A stretch of 47,171 nucleotides of DNA, from assembly GCA_020853135.1 (NCBI GenBank), contig JADYZO010000075.1:1-47171 (forward strand), read 5' to 3'. The stretch comes from Gammaproteobacteria bacterium. GTDB taxonomy: Bacteria; Pseudomonadota; Gammaproteobacteria; Steroidobacterales; GCA-2729495. Every line of letters begins with the position of its first letter. Position 1 is the first letter of the stretch. A model generated the notes under the pieces. It made no database searches and was not told the origin of the DNA. It saw nothing but the letters and a program-made list of their open reading frames with translations. Made by a program: the position numbers and the translations under genes. This document shows, piece by piece, positions 26,916 through 35,888 of the stretch.

Positions 26916-27854
26916 ATGATCAGAGCCGAGTCGCTGACCAGGGAGTACGGCACCCTGCGGGCCGTCGACCACATCAGCTTTACCGTGCAGCCGGGCGAGG
27001 TGCTCGGCTTCCTCGGGCCCAACGGCGCGGGCAAGACCACCACCATGCGCATGATGGCCGGCTTCGTCGCCCCCACCAGCGGGCGGGCCGAGATCTGCGG
27101 CTTCTCCATGGAAGAACAGCCGCTGGAGGCCAAGCGCCAGCTCGGCTACCTGCCCGAGGGCGCACCCTCCTACGGCGAGATGACCCCCAGGCAGTTCCTC
27201 GCGTTCATCGCGCGGATCCGCGGCCTGGAGGGCGACCGGCGCCGCAGCCGCCTGGATGACGTGATCGGGCGGCTGCAGCTCGGCAGCGTCATGGACCAGC
27301 GCATCGAGACACTGTCGAAGGGCTTCCGCCGCCGCGTCGGCCTGGCCCAGGCCATCATCCACGACCCGCCGGTGCTCATCCTCGATGAACCCACCGACGG
27401 GCTGGACCCCAACCAGAAGCACGAGGTGCGCGAACTGATCAACGCGATGGCGAAGGACAAGATCATCGTCATCTCCACGCACATCCTCGAGGAGGTGGAC
27501 GCGGTCTGCACGCGCGCGATCATCATCGCCGCCGGGAGGATCGTCGCCGACGAGACGCCCGATGCGCTCATCCGCCGCTCGCGCTACCACAACGCGGTGA
27601 CACTGCGCTTTGCCGCGGCAGCCGGACTGAAGACTGTGGCCGCCGAGCTGGATGCGCTCGGCAGCGTCGAGCATGTCGAGATCGACGAACACGCGCGCAG
27701 CGTCACCGCCTTCCCGAAGGATGGCGCGGTCATCGTCACCGCGGTGGGTGACCTGGCCGGCGCGAGGAACTGGGCCCTGGAGCAGCTGCACCTGGAGTCC
27801 GGGCGCCTCGACGAGGTGTTCCGCAGCATCACCGAGCAGGAGGCCGCCCGATGA
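26916..27854 (+). CDS. ABC transporter ATP-binding protein (GldA-like)
   Basis: 312 residues. Walker A GPNGAGKT (34-41), the LSKGFRRRVGLAQA signature, Walker B VLILDEPTDGLDP and the switch His in ISTHILEEVD are all intact. A C-terminal extension of about 90 residues is typical of ATPases that pair with ABC-2-type permeases. It is the first gene of four (ATPase, permease, GldG-like, DUF4340) in the arrangement of the Gld-type transporter. Its stop overlaps the permease start (ATGA). The transported substrate is unknown. Confidence 0.92.
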   Translation: MIRAESLTREYGTLRAVDHISFTVQPGEVLGFLGPNGAGKTTTMRMMAGFVAPTSGRAEICGFSMEEQPLEAKRQLGYLPEGAPSYGEMTPRQFLAFIARIRGLEGDRRRSRLDDVIGRLQLGSVMDQRIETLSKGFRRRVGLAQAIIHDPPVLILDEPTDGLDPNQKHEVRELINAMAKDKIIVISTHILEEVDAVCTRAIIIAAGRIVADETPDALIRRSRYHNAVTLRFAAAAGLKTVAAELDALGSVEHVEIDEHARSVTAFPKDGAVIVTAVGDLAGARNWALEQLHLESGRLDEVFRSITEQEAAR

Positions 27855-28585
27855 GCGCCATCCGCATCATCGCCGCGCGGGAACTGCGCGCCTACTTCGC
27901 CACCCCGCTCGCCTACGTGTTCATGGTGATCTTCCTGGCGCTGATGGGGGTCTTCACCTTCTACATCGGCGGCTTCTACGAAAGCGAGCAGGCCAACCTG
28001 TCCGCCTTCTTCAACTTCCACCCCTGGCTGTACCTGTTCCTGGTGCCGGCCATCTCCATGCGGCTGTGGGCCGAGGAGCGCAAGAGCGGCAACATCGAGC
28101 TGCTGATGACGCTGCCGGTCACCACCGGCCAGGCGGTCACCGGCAAGTTCCTCGCCGCCTGGATCTTCACGGCCGTGACGCTGGCGCTCACCTTCCCGAT
28201 CTGGATCACCGTCAACTACCTGGGTGACCCGGACAACGGCGTGATCCTCGCCGCCTACCTCGGCAGCCTGCTCATGGCCGGCGGGTTCCTCGCCATCGGC
28301 TCGTGCATCTCCGCGGCCAACAGGAACCAGGTGGTGGCCTTCATCATCACGGTGGTCATCTGCTTCCTGTTCCTGCTGGCCGGATTCCCGCTGGTGCTCG
28401 ACTTCTTCAGCGGCTGGGCACCCCAGGCCCTGGTCGACACCATCGCCAGCCTGAGTTTCCGCACCCACTTCGAGTCCATCAGCAAGGGCATCATCGACCT
28501 GCGCGACATCATCTACTTCGTGATGGTGATCAGCGCCTGGCTGTACGCGACCGTGCTGGTCATCGAACTGAAGAAGGCGGACTAG
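27851..28585 (+). CDS. ABC-2-type permease (GldF-like)
   Basis: 244 residues with about six membrane segments (for example PLAYVFMVIFLALMGVFTFYIGG, FLAAWIFTAVTLALTFPIWI, VVAFIITVVICFLFLLAGFP). The N-terminal AARELRAYFATPLAYV and the WAEERKSGNIELLMTLPVT stretch are typical of GldF/NosY-like permeases. It is coupled to the ATPase gene by a 4-bp overlap and followed after 8 bp by the GldG-like gene. Confidence 0.9.
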   Translation: MSAIRIIAARELRAYFATPLAYVFMVIFLALMGVFTFYIGGFYESEQANLSAFFNFHPWLYLFLVPAISMRLWAEERKSGNIELLMTLPVTTGQAVTGKFLAAWIFTAVTLALTFPIWITVNYLGDPDNGVILAAYLGSLLMAGGFLAIGSCISAANRNQVVAFIITVVICFLFLLAGFPLVLDFFSGWAPQALVDTIASLSFRTHFESISKGIIDLRDIIYFVMVISAWLYATVLVIELKKAD

Positions 28586-28593
28586 GAGCACCC

Positions 28594-30477
28594 ATGAGCA
28601 GCGCATCGCGATCCGCGTTCGGGCGCCTGGCCCTGGTGGCCGTGGCGGTGATCTTCCTGGTGGCCGTGCCGCTCTCCGACAGGATCCTGCGCGGCGCACG
28701 CCTGGACCTGACCGAGAACCAGCTCTACACCCTGGCACCCGGCACGGTGCACATCCTCGGCAGCATCCCCGAGCCCATCAACCTCTACTTCTTCTTCTCC
28801 AACGCGGGCACGGCCAAGACGCCCTTCCTGCGCGCCTATGCCGGGCGCGTCCGCGACATGCTGCGCGACTTCGCCGGCCAGTCCAACGGCCGGATCAGGT
28901 TCACCGAAGTCGACCCCGTGCCGTTCTCCGACGAGGAGGACCGGGCCACCCAGTACGGCCTGCAGGGCATCCGCCTCGACAACAGCTCCGACCCGGTGTT
29001 CATGGGCATCGCCGGCACCAACAGCATCGGTGACCAGCAGATCATCCCCTTCGTGGATCCGCGCAAGGAGGCGTTCCTGGAGTACGACCTGGCCAAGCTG
29101 GTGTATTCCCTGGCCCATCCCAAGCGTCCGGTGGTGGGCCTGGTGAGCAGCCTGCCGATCACCGCGGGCTTCGACCCGATGACACAGCAGGTCCGCCAGC
29201 CCTGGGCCGTGGTCACCCAGCTGCGCCAGGTCTTCGACCTGCGCCAGCTCGAGCCCGGCCTGACGAAGATCGCCGAGGACGTGCAGGTGATCATGCTGGT
29301 GCACCCGAAGCACCTCAGCGACCAGACCCTCTATGCGCTCGACCAGTTCGTCCTGCGCGGCGGGCGCCTGATGGTGTTCGTGGATCCCTGGTCGGAGGCC
29401 GACCCCGGCACACCCGACGCGGACGACCCGCTGGGCACCGGCGGCCAGCACAGCTCGAACCTGGACCGGCTCTTCGGTGCCTGGGGCATCAGCATGCCCA
29501 CCGACCGGTTCATCGGCGATGACCGCTTCGCGCTGCAGGTGATGGGCCCGGATGGCCGTCCGGTGCGCGACATCGGCCTGCTGGGCGTGGGCCAGGCAGG
29601 CCTCGACCAGGACGATGTCATCACCGCGGGCCTGAACGTGATCAACCTCGGCTTCGCCGGCGCGATCAGCGTCCGGGACGGGGCGCCGGTGACGGTCACG
29701 CCACTCATCCGCTCCAGTGACCTCGCCGCGCCGGTGAACACCGCGCCACTGGCCTTCCTGCAGGATCCGACGGTGCTGCGCGAGAACTTCAAGCCCACCG
29801 GCCAGCGCTACACGCTGGCGGCACGGCTTTCGGGCAAGGTGCCGAGTGCGTTTCCCGAAGGCCCCCCGCCGGGGATGCCCGCCGATGCCCCCGCGCAGCT
29901 CAGGGAAGCCGCCAACCCGGTCAACATCCTGGTGGTGGCCGACACGGATCTGCTCACCGACCGGCTCTGGGTGCAGACCCAGAACTTCTTCGGCCAGCGG
30001 GTCGCCAATCCCTTTGCCAACAATGGTGATTTCATCGTCAACGCGCTCGACAACCTGCTCGGCAGCAGCGACCTCATCGGCATCCGGGCCCGGGCCAGCT
30101 TCAGCCGCCCCTTTACCCGGGTGCAGGACCTGCGCCGCAACGCCGAGGTGCGCTTCCGCGACAGCGAGGAACGCCTGAAGCAGGAACTGCGTGACACCGA
30201 GCAGAAGCTCGGCGAGATCCAGGCCGGCCGCAAGGATGGGGACGCCATGCTCATGACGCCCGAGCAGCAGCAGGAAATCGAGCGCTTCCGCGACCAGCGG
30301 GCCGGGATCCGCAAGGAACTGCGCCAGGTCCAGCGCAGCCTGGACCTGGACATCGAGCGCCTCGGCAACTGGCTGAAGGCGGTCAACATCGGCCTGATGC
30401 CGCTGCTCATCTCCATCGTCAGCATCGTGGTGCTGCTGGTCCGCCGCCGGCGCCACGGCGGGGGACGCCGGCCATGA
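28594..30477 (+). CDS. GldG-like ABC transporter auxiliary protein
   Basis: 627 residues. One N-terminal membrane segment (about 11-30), a large extracytoplasmic region with the GldG/ABC-type uncharacterised domain (LDLTENQLYTLAPGT, VVGLVSSLPI, VLRGGRLMVFVDPW), a charged coiled coil at about 525-600 (EERLKQELRDTEQKLGEIQ) and a C-terminal membrane helix (about 600-620) followed by a basic tail. GldG-type proteins bridge the transporter to the periplasm. The start ATG has an SD (GGAG) right after the permease stop, and the stop overlaps the DUF4340 start. Confidence 0.88.
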   Translation: MSSASRSAFGRLALVAVAVIFLVAVPLSDRILRGARLDLTENQLYTLAPGTVHILGSIPEPINLYFFFSNAGTAKTPFLRAYAGRVRDMLRDFAGQSNGRIRFTEVDPVPFSDEEDRATQYGLQGIRLDNSSDPVFMGIAGTNSIGDQQIIPFVDPRKEAFLEYDLAKLVYSLAHPKRPVVGLVSSLPITAGFDPMTQQVRQPWAVVTQLRQVFDLRQLEPGLTKIAEDVQVIMLVHPKHLSDQTLYALDQFVLRGGRLMVFVDPWSEADPGTPDADDPLGTGGQHSSNLDRLFGAWGISMPTDRFIGDDRFALQVMGPDGRPVRDIGLLGVGQAGLDQDDVITAGLNVINLGFAGAISVRDGAPVTVTPLIRSSDLAAPVNTAPLAFLQDPTVLRENFKPTGQRYTLAARLSGKVPSAFPEGPPPGMPADAPAQLREAANPVNILVVADTDLLTDRLWVQTQNFFGQRVANPFANNGDFIVNALDNLLGSSDLIGIRARASFSRPFTRVQDLRRNAEVRFRDSEERLKQELRDTEQKLGEIQAGRKDGDAMLMTPEQQQEIERFRDQRAGIRKELRQVQRSLDLDIERLGNWLKAVNIGLMPLLISIVSIVVLLVRRRRHGGGRRP

Positions 30478-31604
30478 GGCGCCGCTCGCTCCTCATCCTG
30501 CTGGCCGTGCTGGCCGGGCTGGTCGCACTGGCCATCGCCGTCTCGTTCTCCCAGCGGCCGGGCCAGGGCGCGGGCGCCGTGCTGCTGCCCGGCCTCAAGC
30601 AACGGCTGAACGACGTGGACAGCGTGGTGGTGCACGGCAGCGGCGACAGGGTGCTGGCCACACTGGAGCGCGGCCAGGCTGGCTGGACCGTCCGCGAGGC
30701 CGGTGGCTACCCCGCCGACATCGGCCGCCTGCGCAGGAACCTGCTGGCCCTGGGCGAGGCCACCATCATCGAGGAAAAGACCTCAAACCCGGAATTCTAT
30801 GACCGCCTGCGCGTCGACGATGTTGCGAAGGATTCCGCTGGCGGCCTGCGCCTGGACCTCGCCAGCGGCGGGAAGACCATCGCCAGCATCATCGTCGGCA
30901 GCACCGGCGTGTCCGGCGCCGACAGCGCCTACCTGCGCCGGGCCGGCGAGGCACCGAGCTGGCTGGTGAAGGCGGCATTGGACCTGCCGCGCGAGACCTC
31001 TGGCTGGCTCGACAAGTCCATCACCGCCATCCCGGCCAGCCGCATCGCCACGGTGACCATCACGCACCCCGACGGCAGCACCCTGCGCATCGACAAGGCC
31101 CGTGCCGGCGAGGCGGATTTCCGGGTGGAGGGCGTGCCTGCCGGCCGTGAACTGGCCTTCCCGGGTGCCGGCAATGCCATCGCTGCGACACTGGCCGACC
31201 TGGCCCTCGACAGCGTCGAGCCGCTGGCGAAGTTCGCGCCCGGCACGGTCCGGCCGACGATCGCGCGCTTCGAGACCTTCGATGGCCTCGTCGTCGAGGC
31301 CAGCACCTGGCAACTGCCTGCGGGTGCGCGCCTGCGCGTGGCCGCGCGGGCCGACCCGGCGCTGGCCGCGCGCTACGCCCCGGCGCCAGCTGCCACGCCG
31401 GCACCCGGCCCCGCCGCCGAAACCATCGCCGCCGCGGTCCGCAAGGACTTCGCCGAGGTGCAGGCCGAGGCCGGGCAGCTCAACGCCCGGCTGGGCGGCT
31501 GGGTCTACGGCATACCCTCGTACAAGGTCGAACAGCTCACCCGCCGCCTGGATGACCTGCTCGCACCGAAGGCTGCGCCGGGCACAGCGGCACCGTCTCG
31601 ATGA
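30474..31604 (+). CDS. DUF4340 protein of the ABC operon
   Basis: 376 residues. An N-terminal membrane anchor (LLILLAVLAGLVALAIAVS) precedes a DUF4340-type periplasmic domain (GWTVREAGGYPADIGRLRRNL near 78, WLDKSITAIPASRIATVTI near 180). DUF4340 genes commonly close Gld-like ABC operons; the function is unknown. The last 68 bp overlap, tail to tail, the end of the Rieske oxygenase gene on the opposite strand. Confidence 0.88.
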   Translation: MRRRSLLILLAVLAGLVALAIAVSFSQRPGQGAGAVLLPGLKQRLNDVDSVVVHGSGDRVLATLERGQAGWTVREAGGYPADIGRLRRNLLALGEATIIEEKTSNPEFYDRLRVDDVAKDSAGGLRLDLASGGKTIASIIVGSTGVSGADSAYLRRAGEAPSWLVKAALDLPRETSGWLDKSITAIPASRIATVTITHPDGSTLRIDKARAGEADFRVEGVPAGRELAFPGAGNAIAATLADLALDSVEPLAKFAPGTVRPTIARFETFDGLVVEASTWQLPAGARLRVAARADPALAARYAPAPAATPAPGPAAETIAAAVRKDFAEVQAEAGQLNARLGGWVYGIPSYKVEQLTRRLDDLLAPKAAPGTAAPSR

Positions 31605-32700
31605 TCCAGCCCCGGTGCTCGCGGCGCGCGGGGCTCGGGATGGCATAGGCCTGCCGGCGGGCGGTGCGGTTGACCTCGTCCATGTCGATGCGCCAGCCGC
31701 GGTCCTGCCAGCCCCGGAGCTTGTCGCGGTACTTGCCGATGGCCGCATCCGAGGGCGTGAGGAATTCCCTGCGCGGATCCTCCGGGGTGAGGACGGGCCG
31801 CACATCGCAGAGCACGTCGCGGTCCTGGCCGGCCACCACGGCGTTGCGCACCATCATGCGCTCGTCCTCCGCCGGGTCGATGAGGAAGTTGCGCAGGTTC
31901 ACCAGGTAGAGGCTGGTCCTGTCCTCGTCCATCGGGGCCTCGAACAGGTACTGGTGGATGCTCATCTTCCCGGTGGGGTGGATCAGCGTCCACAGCGATG
32001 AAACGCCGTGGTGGCCGGTGCCGCCGTGGATCACCGCATCCGCGCTGCGACCCGAGGCCTCGCGCATCTTTGCATCCGCCAGCGGCGGCACGCGCCGGCT
32101 GCTGAAGAAGCCGGTGACCCACTCGGTGTCCACCCAGCGGTAGTCTTCCGTGGCGATCCGCAGGTCCTCGCGCTCGCCCGAGAAGCCATGGGTCGGGTGG
32201 ACGTACTCGTTGTGGGCGCCGTCGATGCCGTTCTCGATCGAGCGCTGGAAGTTGAAGTTCCACTCGAAGTGCTGGATCGTCGCCGCCCAGCCCGCATCGG
32301 GCTTCTCGCCCATGTACTCCGGGATGTCCATGATCGGGCAGCGCTCCGCCTCGGGCAGGTCGCCGAGGAAGGCGAACACCAGCCCGTAACGCTCGGCAAC
32401 CGGGTAGGCATCCACCCGCACCCGCGCCGGCACCCGCGCCTCCCTGCCGAGCGAGGGGATCAGCGTGCAGCGGCCATCGCCGGCGAAGCGCCAGCCATGG
32501 TAGGGGCACTGGACCTCCTCCCCGACCACCTTGCCGCCCGCCAGTGCGCCGCCGCGGTGGCAGCAGATGTTGGACAGGCAGTGCACCTGCCCGCCGGCAT
32601 CGCGCCAGAGCACGAAGTCCTGGCCGAGCATGCGCCGGCGCACCGGGCTGGCGGTGATCCCGGCGCTGATCCCGGCGGGATACCAGAAATTGATGTACAC
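31537..32700 (-). CDS. Rieske [2Fe-2S] aromatic-ring-hydroxylating oxygenase, alpha subunit
   Basis: 387 residues. The Rieske cluster motif is CCHRGG...CPYHGW (about 45-70). The catalytic non-haem iron facial triad is seen in ENGIDGAHNEYVHPTH (Asp-x2-His-x4-His), so both centres are intact. The family hydroxylates or demethylates aromatic and other substrates with a separate reductase; no reductase or beta subunit lies nearby, and the substrate is unknown. The start is a GTG at 32700 with SD GGAGGG; longer in-frame starts would add an Arg-rich, improbable N-terminus. It overlaps the DUF4340 gene by 68 bp at the 3' ends. Confidence 0.9.
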   Translation of the reverse strand: MYINFWYPAGISAGITASPVRRRMLGQDFVLWRDAGGQVHCLSNICCHRGGALAGGKVVGEEVQCPYHGWRFAGDGRCTLIPSLGREARVPARVRVDAYPVAERYGLVFAFLGDLPEAERCPIMDIPEYMGEKPDAGWAATIQHFEWNFNFQRSIENGIDGAHNEYVHPTHGFSGEREDLRIATEDYRWVDTEWVTGFFSSRRVPPLADAKMREASGRSADAVIHGGTGHHGVSSLWTLIHPTGKMSIHQYLFEAPMDEDRTSLYLVNLRNFLIDPAEDERMMVRNAVVAGQDRDVLCDVRPVLTPEDPRREFLTPSDAAIGKYRDKLRGWQDRGWRIDMDEVNRTARRQAYAIPSPARREHRGWIIETVPLCPAQPSVRAGHPGGG

Positions 32701-32852
32701 GGCCCTGTGCCCTCCGGCTGGACGAGGTGCGTGCCGGCGCCTGCGCGCCGCCCGCCTGCGCGCGAGTATAGGCGCCGGCACCACCACCGGCCACGGCGGC
32801 GTTTTGTCGCGGCCGGTGGCCGGCGCGGGGTCGCACCGGCGGACCGGTGCGC

Positions 32853-32858
32853 TACCAT
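32853..32858 (+). promoter_or_regulatory. -10-like hexamer directly before ilvA
   Basis: TACCAT ends 6 nt before ATG 32865. No SD precedes the ATG, so transcription from the start codon (leaderless) is plausible. Confidence 0.35.
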
Positions 32859-32864
32859 GGGCCC

Positions 32865-34394
32865 ATGGCCTCCACCGACGACTACCTCAAGGAGATCCTC
32901 CGCGCCCGCGTCTACGACGTCGCCGTCGAGACCCCGCTCGAGGAGGCACCGCGCCTCTCGGCACGGCTCGACCAGCGCGTGCTGCTCAAGCGCGAGGACC
33001 TCCAGCCCGTGTTCTCCTTCAAGCTGCGTGGGGCGCACAACAAGCTTGCGCGGCTGTCCGCGGCCGAGCGCGCCCGTGGCGTCATCTGCAGCTCGGCCGG
33101 CAACCATGCCCAGGGCATGGCGCTCTCGGCGCAACGCTTCGGCGTGCGCGCGGTGGTGGTGATGCCGGCTCTCACGGCGGAGATCAAGGTGCGCGCCGTG
33201 CGGGCACTGGGCGCCGAGGTCATCCTGCACGGCAACACCTACGACGACGCCTACGCGCACGCCCTTGCGCTGGCGGAGCGCGAGGGCCTGGGCTTCGTGC
33301 ATCCCTTCGACGACCCCGCCGTGATCGCCGGTCAGGGCACCGTGGCGATGGAGATCCTGCGCCAGTGCCGCGACCCGGTCGATGCCATCTTCGTGCCGGT
33401 GGGCGGTGGCGGCCTGGCGAGCGGCATCGCACTCTACGTCAAGGCACTGCACCCGCAGGTCCGGGTCATCGGCGTGGAGGCCGAGGAATCACCGAGCATG
33501 CAGCAGGCGCTGGCCGCAGGTGGACCGGTGACGCTCGGGCACGTCGGCATCTTCGCCGACGGCGTGGCGGTGCGCCGGGTGGGCGACGAGACCTTCCGCA
33601 TCTGCCGTGAACTGCTCGACGGCCTGGTGCTGGTCAGCACCGACGAGATCTGCGCCGCCATCCAGGACATCTTCGAGGACACCCGCAGCATCATGGAGCC
33701 GGCCGGCGCCCTGGCCGTGGCGGGCCTCAAGCGGCACGTCGCCGCCGGCCACCGGTCCGCTGGCGCGCTGGTCGCCATCAACAGCGGGGCCAACCTGAAT
33801 TTCGACCGCCTGCGCCACATCACCGAACGCGCCGCCTTCGGCGAACAGCGCGAGGCGCTCTTCGCGGTGGAGATCCCCGAGGTTCCGGGCAGCTTCCTCG
33901 CGTTCTGCCGGGCCATCGGCAGCCGCAGCGTCACCGAGTTCAACTACCGCTACGGCGACGGCGCCCGGGCACGCATCTTCGTCGGCCTGGAGTTGCGTGG
34001 CGGTGCTGCCGAACGCGCGCAGATCGCCGGGCGCCTGGAGGCCGCCGGCTACGGCGTGCTCGACATGAGCGGGGACGAGATGGCGACGCTGCACATCCGC
34101 CACATGGTGGGTGGCCAGGCCGCCATCGCGGATGAGCGCCTGTGCCGCTTCGAGTTCCCCGAGCGGCCGGGCGCGCTGCTGGATTTCCTCGAGGCCATCG
34201 GCACGCGCTGGAACATCAGCCTGTTCCACTACCGCAACCACGGCTCGGATTTCGGTCGCGTGCTGGCCGGCGTGCAGGTGCCGGAAGCGGGGCTGGCGGA
34301 TTTCCACCGGCACCTGGCCGAACTCGGCTACCCCTGGTGGGACGAATCGGCCAACCCGGCCTACCGCATGTTCCTCGCCCTGCCGGTGCGCTGA
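32865..34394 (+). CDS. ilvA: Threonine ammonia-lyase (threonine deaminase), biosynthetic
   Basis: 509 residues. PLP enzyme converting threonine to 2-oxobutanoate, the first step to isoleucine. The PLP Lys is in FSFKLRGAHNK, the phosphate-binding loop is VPVGGGGLASG, and SSAGNHAQG is present. The C-terminal ~180 residues contain two ACT-like regulatory segments (ALFAVEIPEVPGSFLAFC and LCRFEFPERPGALLDFLEAI), as expected for the isoleucine-inhibited enzyme. The earlier in-frame ATG at 32847 lies in the -10 region and is less likely. It stands alone and ends 12 bp from the MFS gene on the other strand. Confidence 0.96.
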   Translation: MASTDDYLKEILRARVYDVAVETPLEEAPRLSARLDQRVLLKREDLQPVFSFKLRGAHNKLARLSAAERARGVICSSAGNHAQGMALSAQRFGVRAVVVMPALTAEIKVRAVRALGAEVILHGNTYDDAYAHALALAEREGLGFVHPFDDPAVIAGQGTVAMEILRQCRDPVDAIFVPVGGGGLASGIALYVKALHPQVRVIGVEAEESPSMQQALAAGGPVTLGHVGIFADGVAVRRVGDETFRICRELLDGLVLVSTDEICAAIQDIFEDTRSIMEPAGALAVAGLKRHVAAGHRSAGALVAINSGANLNFDRLRHITERAAFGEQREALFAVEIPEVPGSFLAFCRAIGSRSVTEFNYRYGDGARARIFVGLELRGGAAERAQIAGRLEAAGYGVLDMSGDEMATLHIRHMVGGQAAIADERLCRFEFPERPGALLDFLEAIGTRWNISLFHYRNHGSDFGRVLAGVQVPEAGLADFHRHLAELGYPWWDESANPAYRMFLALPVR

Positions 34395-34406
34395 GCCGGA
34401 TCCTGC

Positions 34407-35792
34407 TCAGCGTCCGGGCGGCCTTGCGCCTGCCGCCCGCTTGGTCGGCGGTCCCGGCGACAGCTTCAGCGCCAGCACCGACAGTGCGAGCGCGAAGACG
34501 GCCAGCGCCACGTAGGCGTTCTGGTAGCCCCGGGCGCCACCGCCGAACGAGGCTGCGATGGCCCCCACCAGCGCTGCACCCGGCAGCCGGCCCACCGAGG
34601 TGAAATTGCTGAGCAGGCCCTGGGCGGCGCCACGCTCGCGCTCCTGGCTGTGGTTGAGGACGATGATGCGCAGGGGTGCGCCCATGACGCTGCCCATACC
34701 CGCGCTGCCGATCACCCCCGCAACGATGAACGCCGGGATGCTCATCGGCACGAACCCGTAGATCAGCAGGCTGACGATGATCAGCGCCATGCCGACGAGG
34801 ATCAGGCTCCGGGCGGCGTAGGTGTTGAGCAGGCGGCCGGCCACCGGGGCGGAGATCGTGGCCGCGATCACGCCGGGGAGCAGCATCCAGGCCGCCGTGC
34901 TCTCCGACACCCCGATCGCCGTGACCGCCAGGACAGGCAGGAACCCGTTGCCCGACTGGATCAGGCCGGCACCCGCGCTGATGATCGCGGTCAGCATGAC
35001 GGGCCGTGATGCCACCAGGCCCGGCCTGATGATCGGGTCCACCGCGCGCTTCTCCGCCATCCAGAACGCGGGCACCAGGACGATGACCAGCATCACCGAC
35101 AGCGCGGTCGGCCACCGCGCCAGGCTCCCCGCCAGGTCACGCACGTCGAGGACGCTCAGCCCGTACACCAGCGCCGCCAGCATCAGCGACAGCAGGCAGA
35201 TCCCGGTGAGGTCCAGCGGGAGGCGTTCCGGGTGCTTCACCGTGGGCAGCAGCCGGGCGGCACCCAGCGCCAGCACCGCACTGATGGGGAGGTTGATGAG
35301 GAACAGCCAGTGCCAGCCGTAGGGCAGCAGCAGGCCGCCCAGCACCGGCCCGAGGAGGAAGGCGAGGCCAAAGACCGCCCCCAGCATCCCGAGCGCCGGG
35401 CCGCGCTTCTCCGGTGCGACGTTGGTGGCGATGACTGCCGCGGCCACCGGAAGGATGCCGCCGCCGCCAAAGCCCTGGAGCGCACGGCCGACGTACAGCA
35501 CGACCGGGCTGTAGGCGACCACCACGACCAGCGAGCCCACCGCAAAGAACACGATGCCGGTGATGTAGGCGAGCCGTGCGCCAACCCGGTCGCCGAGCTT
35601 CGCCAGCAGCGGCGTGCCGATCATCTGCAGCAGCACGTAGGCGTTGAAGAGCACCGAGGCCTGGCGGTCGTCCATCGCCAGGTCTGCCTTGATCGCCGGC
35701 AGTGCCGGGCCGACGATGGCGATGTCCATGGCGCCCATGAGGACACCCAGGAGCAACAGGGGCAGCAGGGCCTTGGATTCGCTTGGAGTCAC
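34407..35792 (-). CDS. MFS transporter (DHA-type drug exporter)
   Basis: 461 residues with twelve or more hydrophobic segments. The N-terminus MGAMDIAIVGPALPAI and the LGDRVGARLAYI loop match the EmrB/QacA-like H+ antiporters; LGPVLGGLLLPYGWHWLFLINLPI is the motif C/D2 region typical of exporters. The substrate is not predictable. It follows the methyltransferase-like gene by 96 bp on the same strand; no regulator is adjacent. Confidence 0.9.
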   Translation of the reverse strand: MTPSESKALLPLLLLGVLMGAMDIAIVGPALPAIKADLAMDDRQASVLFNAYVLLQMIGTPLLAKLGDRVGARLAYITGIVFFAVGSLVVVVAYSPVVLYVGRALQGFGGGGILPVAAAVIATNVAPEKRGPALGMLGAVFGLAFLLGPVLGGLLLPYGWHWLFLINLPISAVLALGAARLLPTVKHPERLPLDLTGICLLSLMLAALVYGLSVLDVRDLAGSLARWPTALSVMLVIVLVPAFWMAEKRAVDPIIRPGLVASRPVMLTAIISAGAGLIQSGNGFLPVLAVTAIGVSESTAAWMLLPGVIAATISAPVAGRLLNTYAARSLILVGMALIIVSLLIYGFVPMSIPAFIVAGVIGSAGMGSVMGAPLRIIVLNHSQERERGAAQGLLSNFTSVGRLPGAALVGAIAASFGGGARGYQNAYVALAVFALALSVLALKLSPGPPTKRAAGARPPGR

Positions 35793-35888
35793 GGGTTCGG
35801 GTCCGGTCGAGGGCAGCCGCCGCCCGCGGCCGGTGTCACCGCAGGCAGGGCAGGCGCAGGTTGCGTGGGAATGTCGGTGGCTGCCGGG

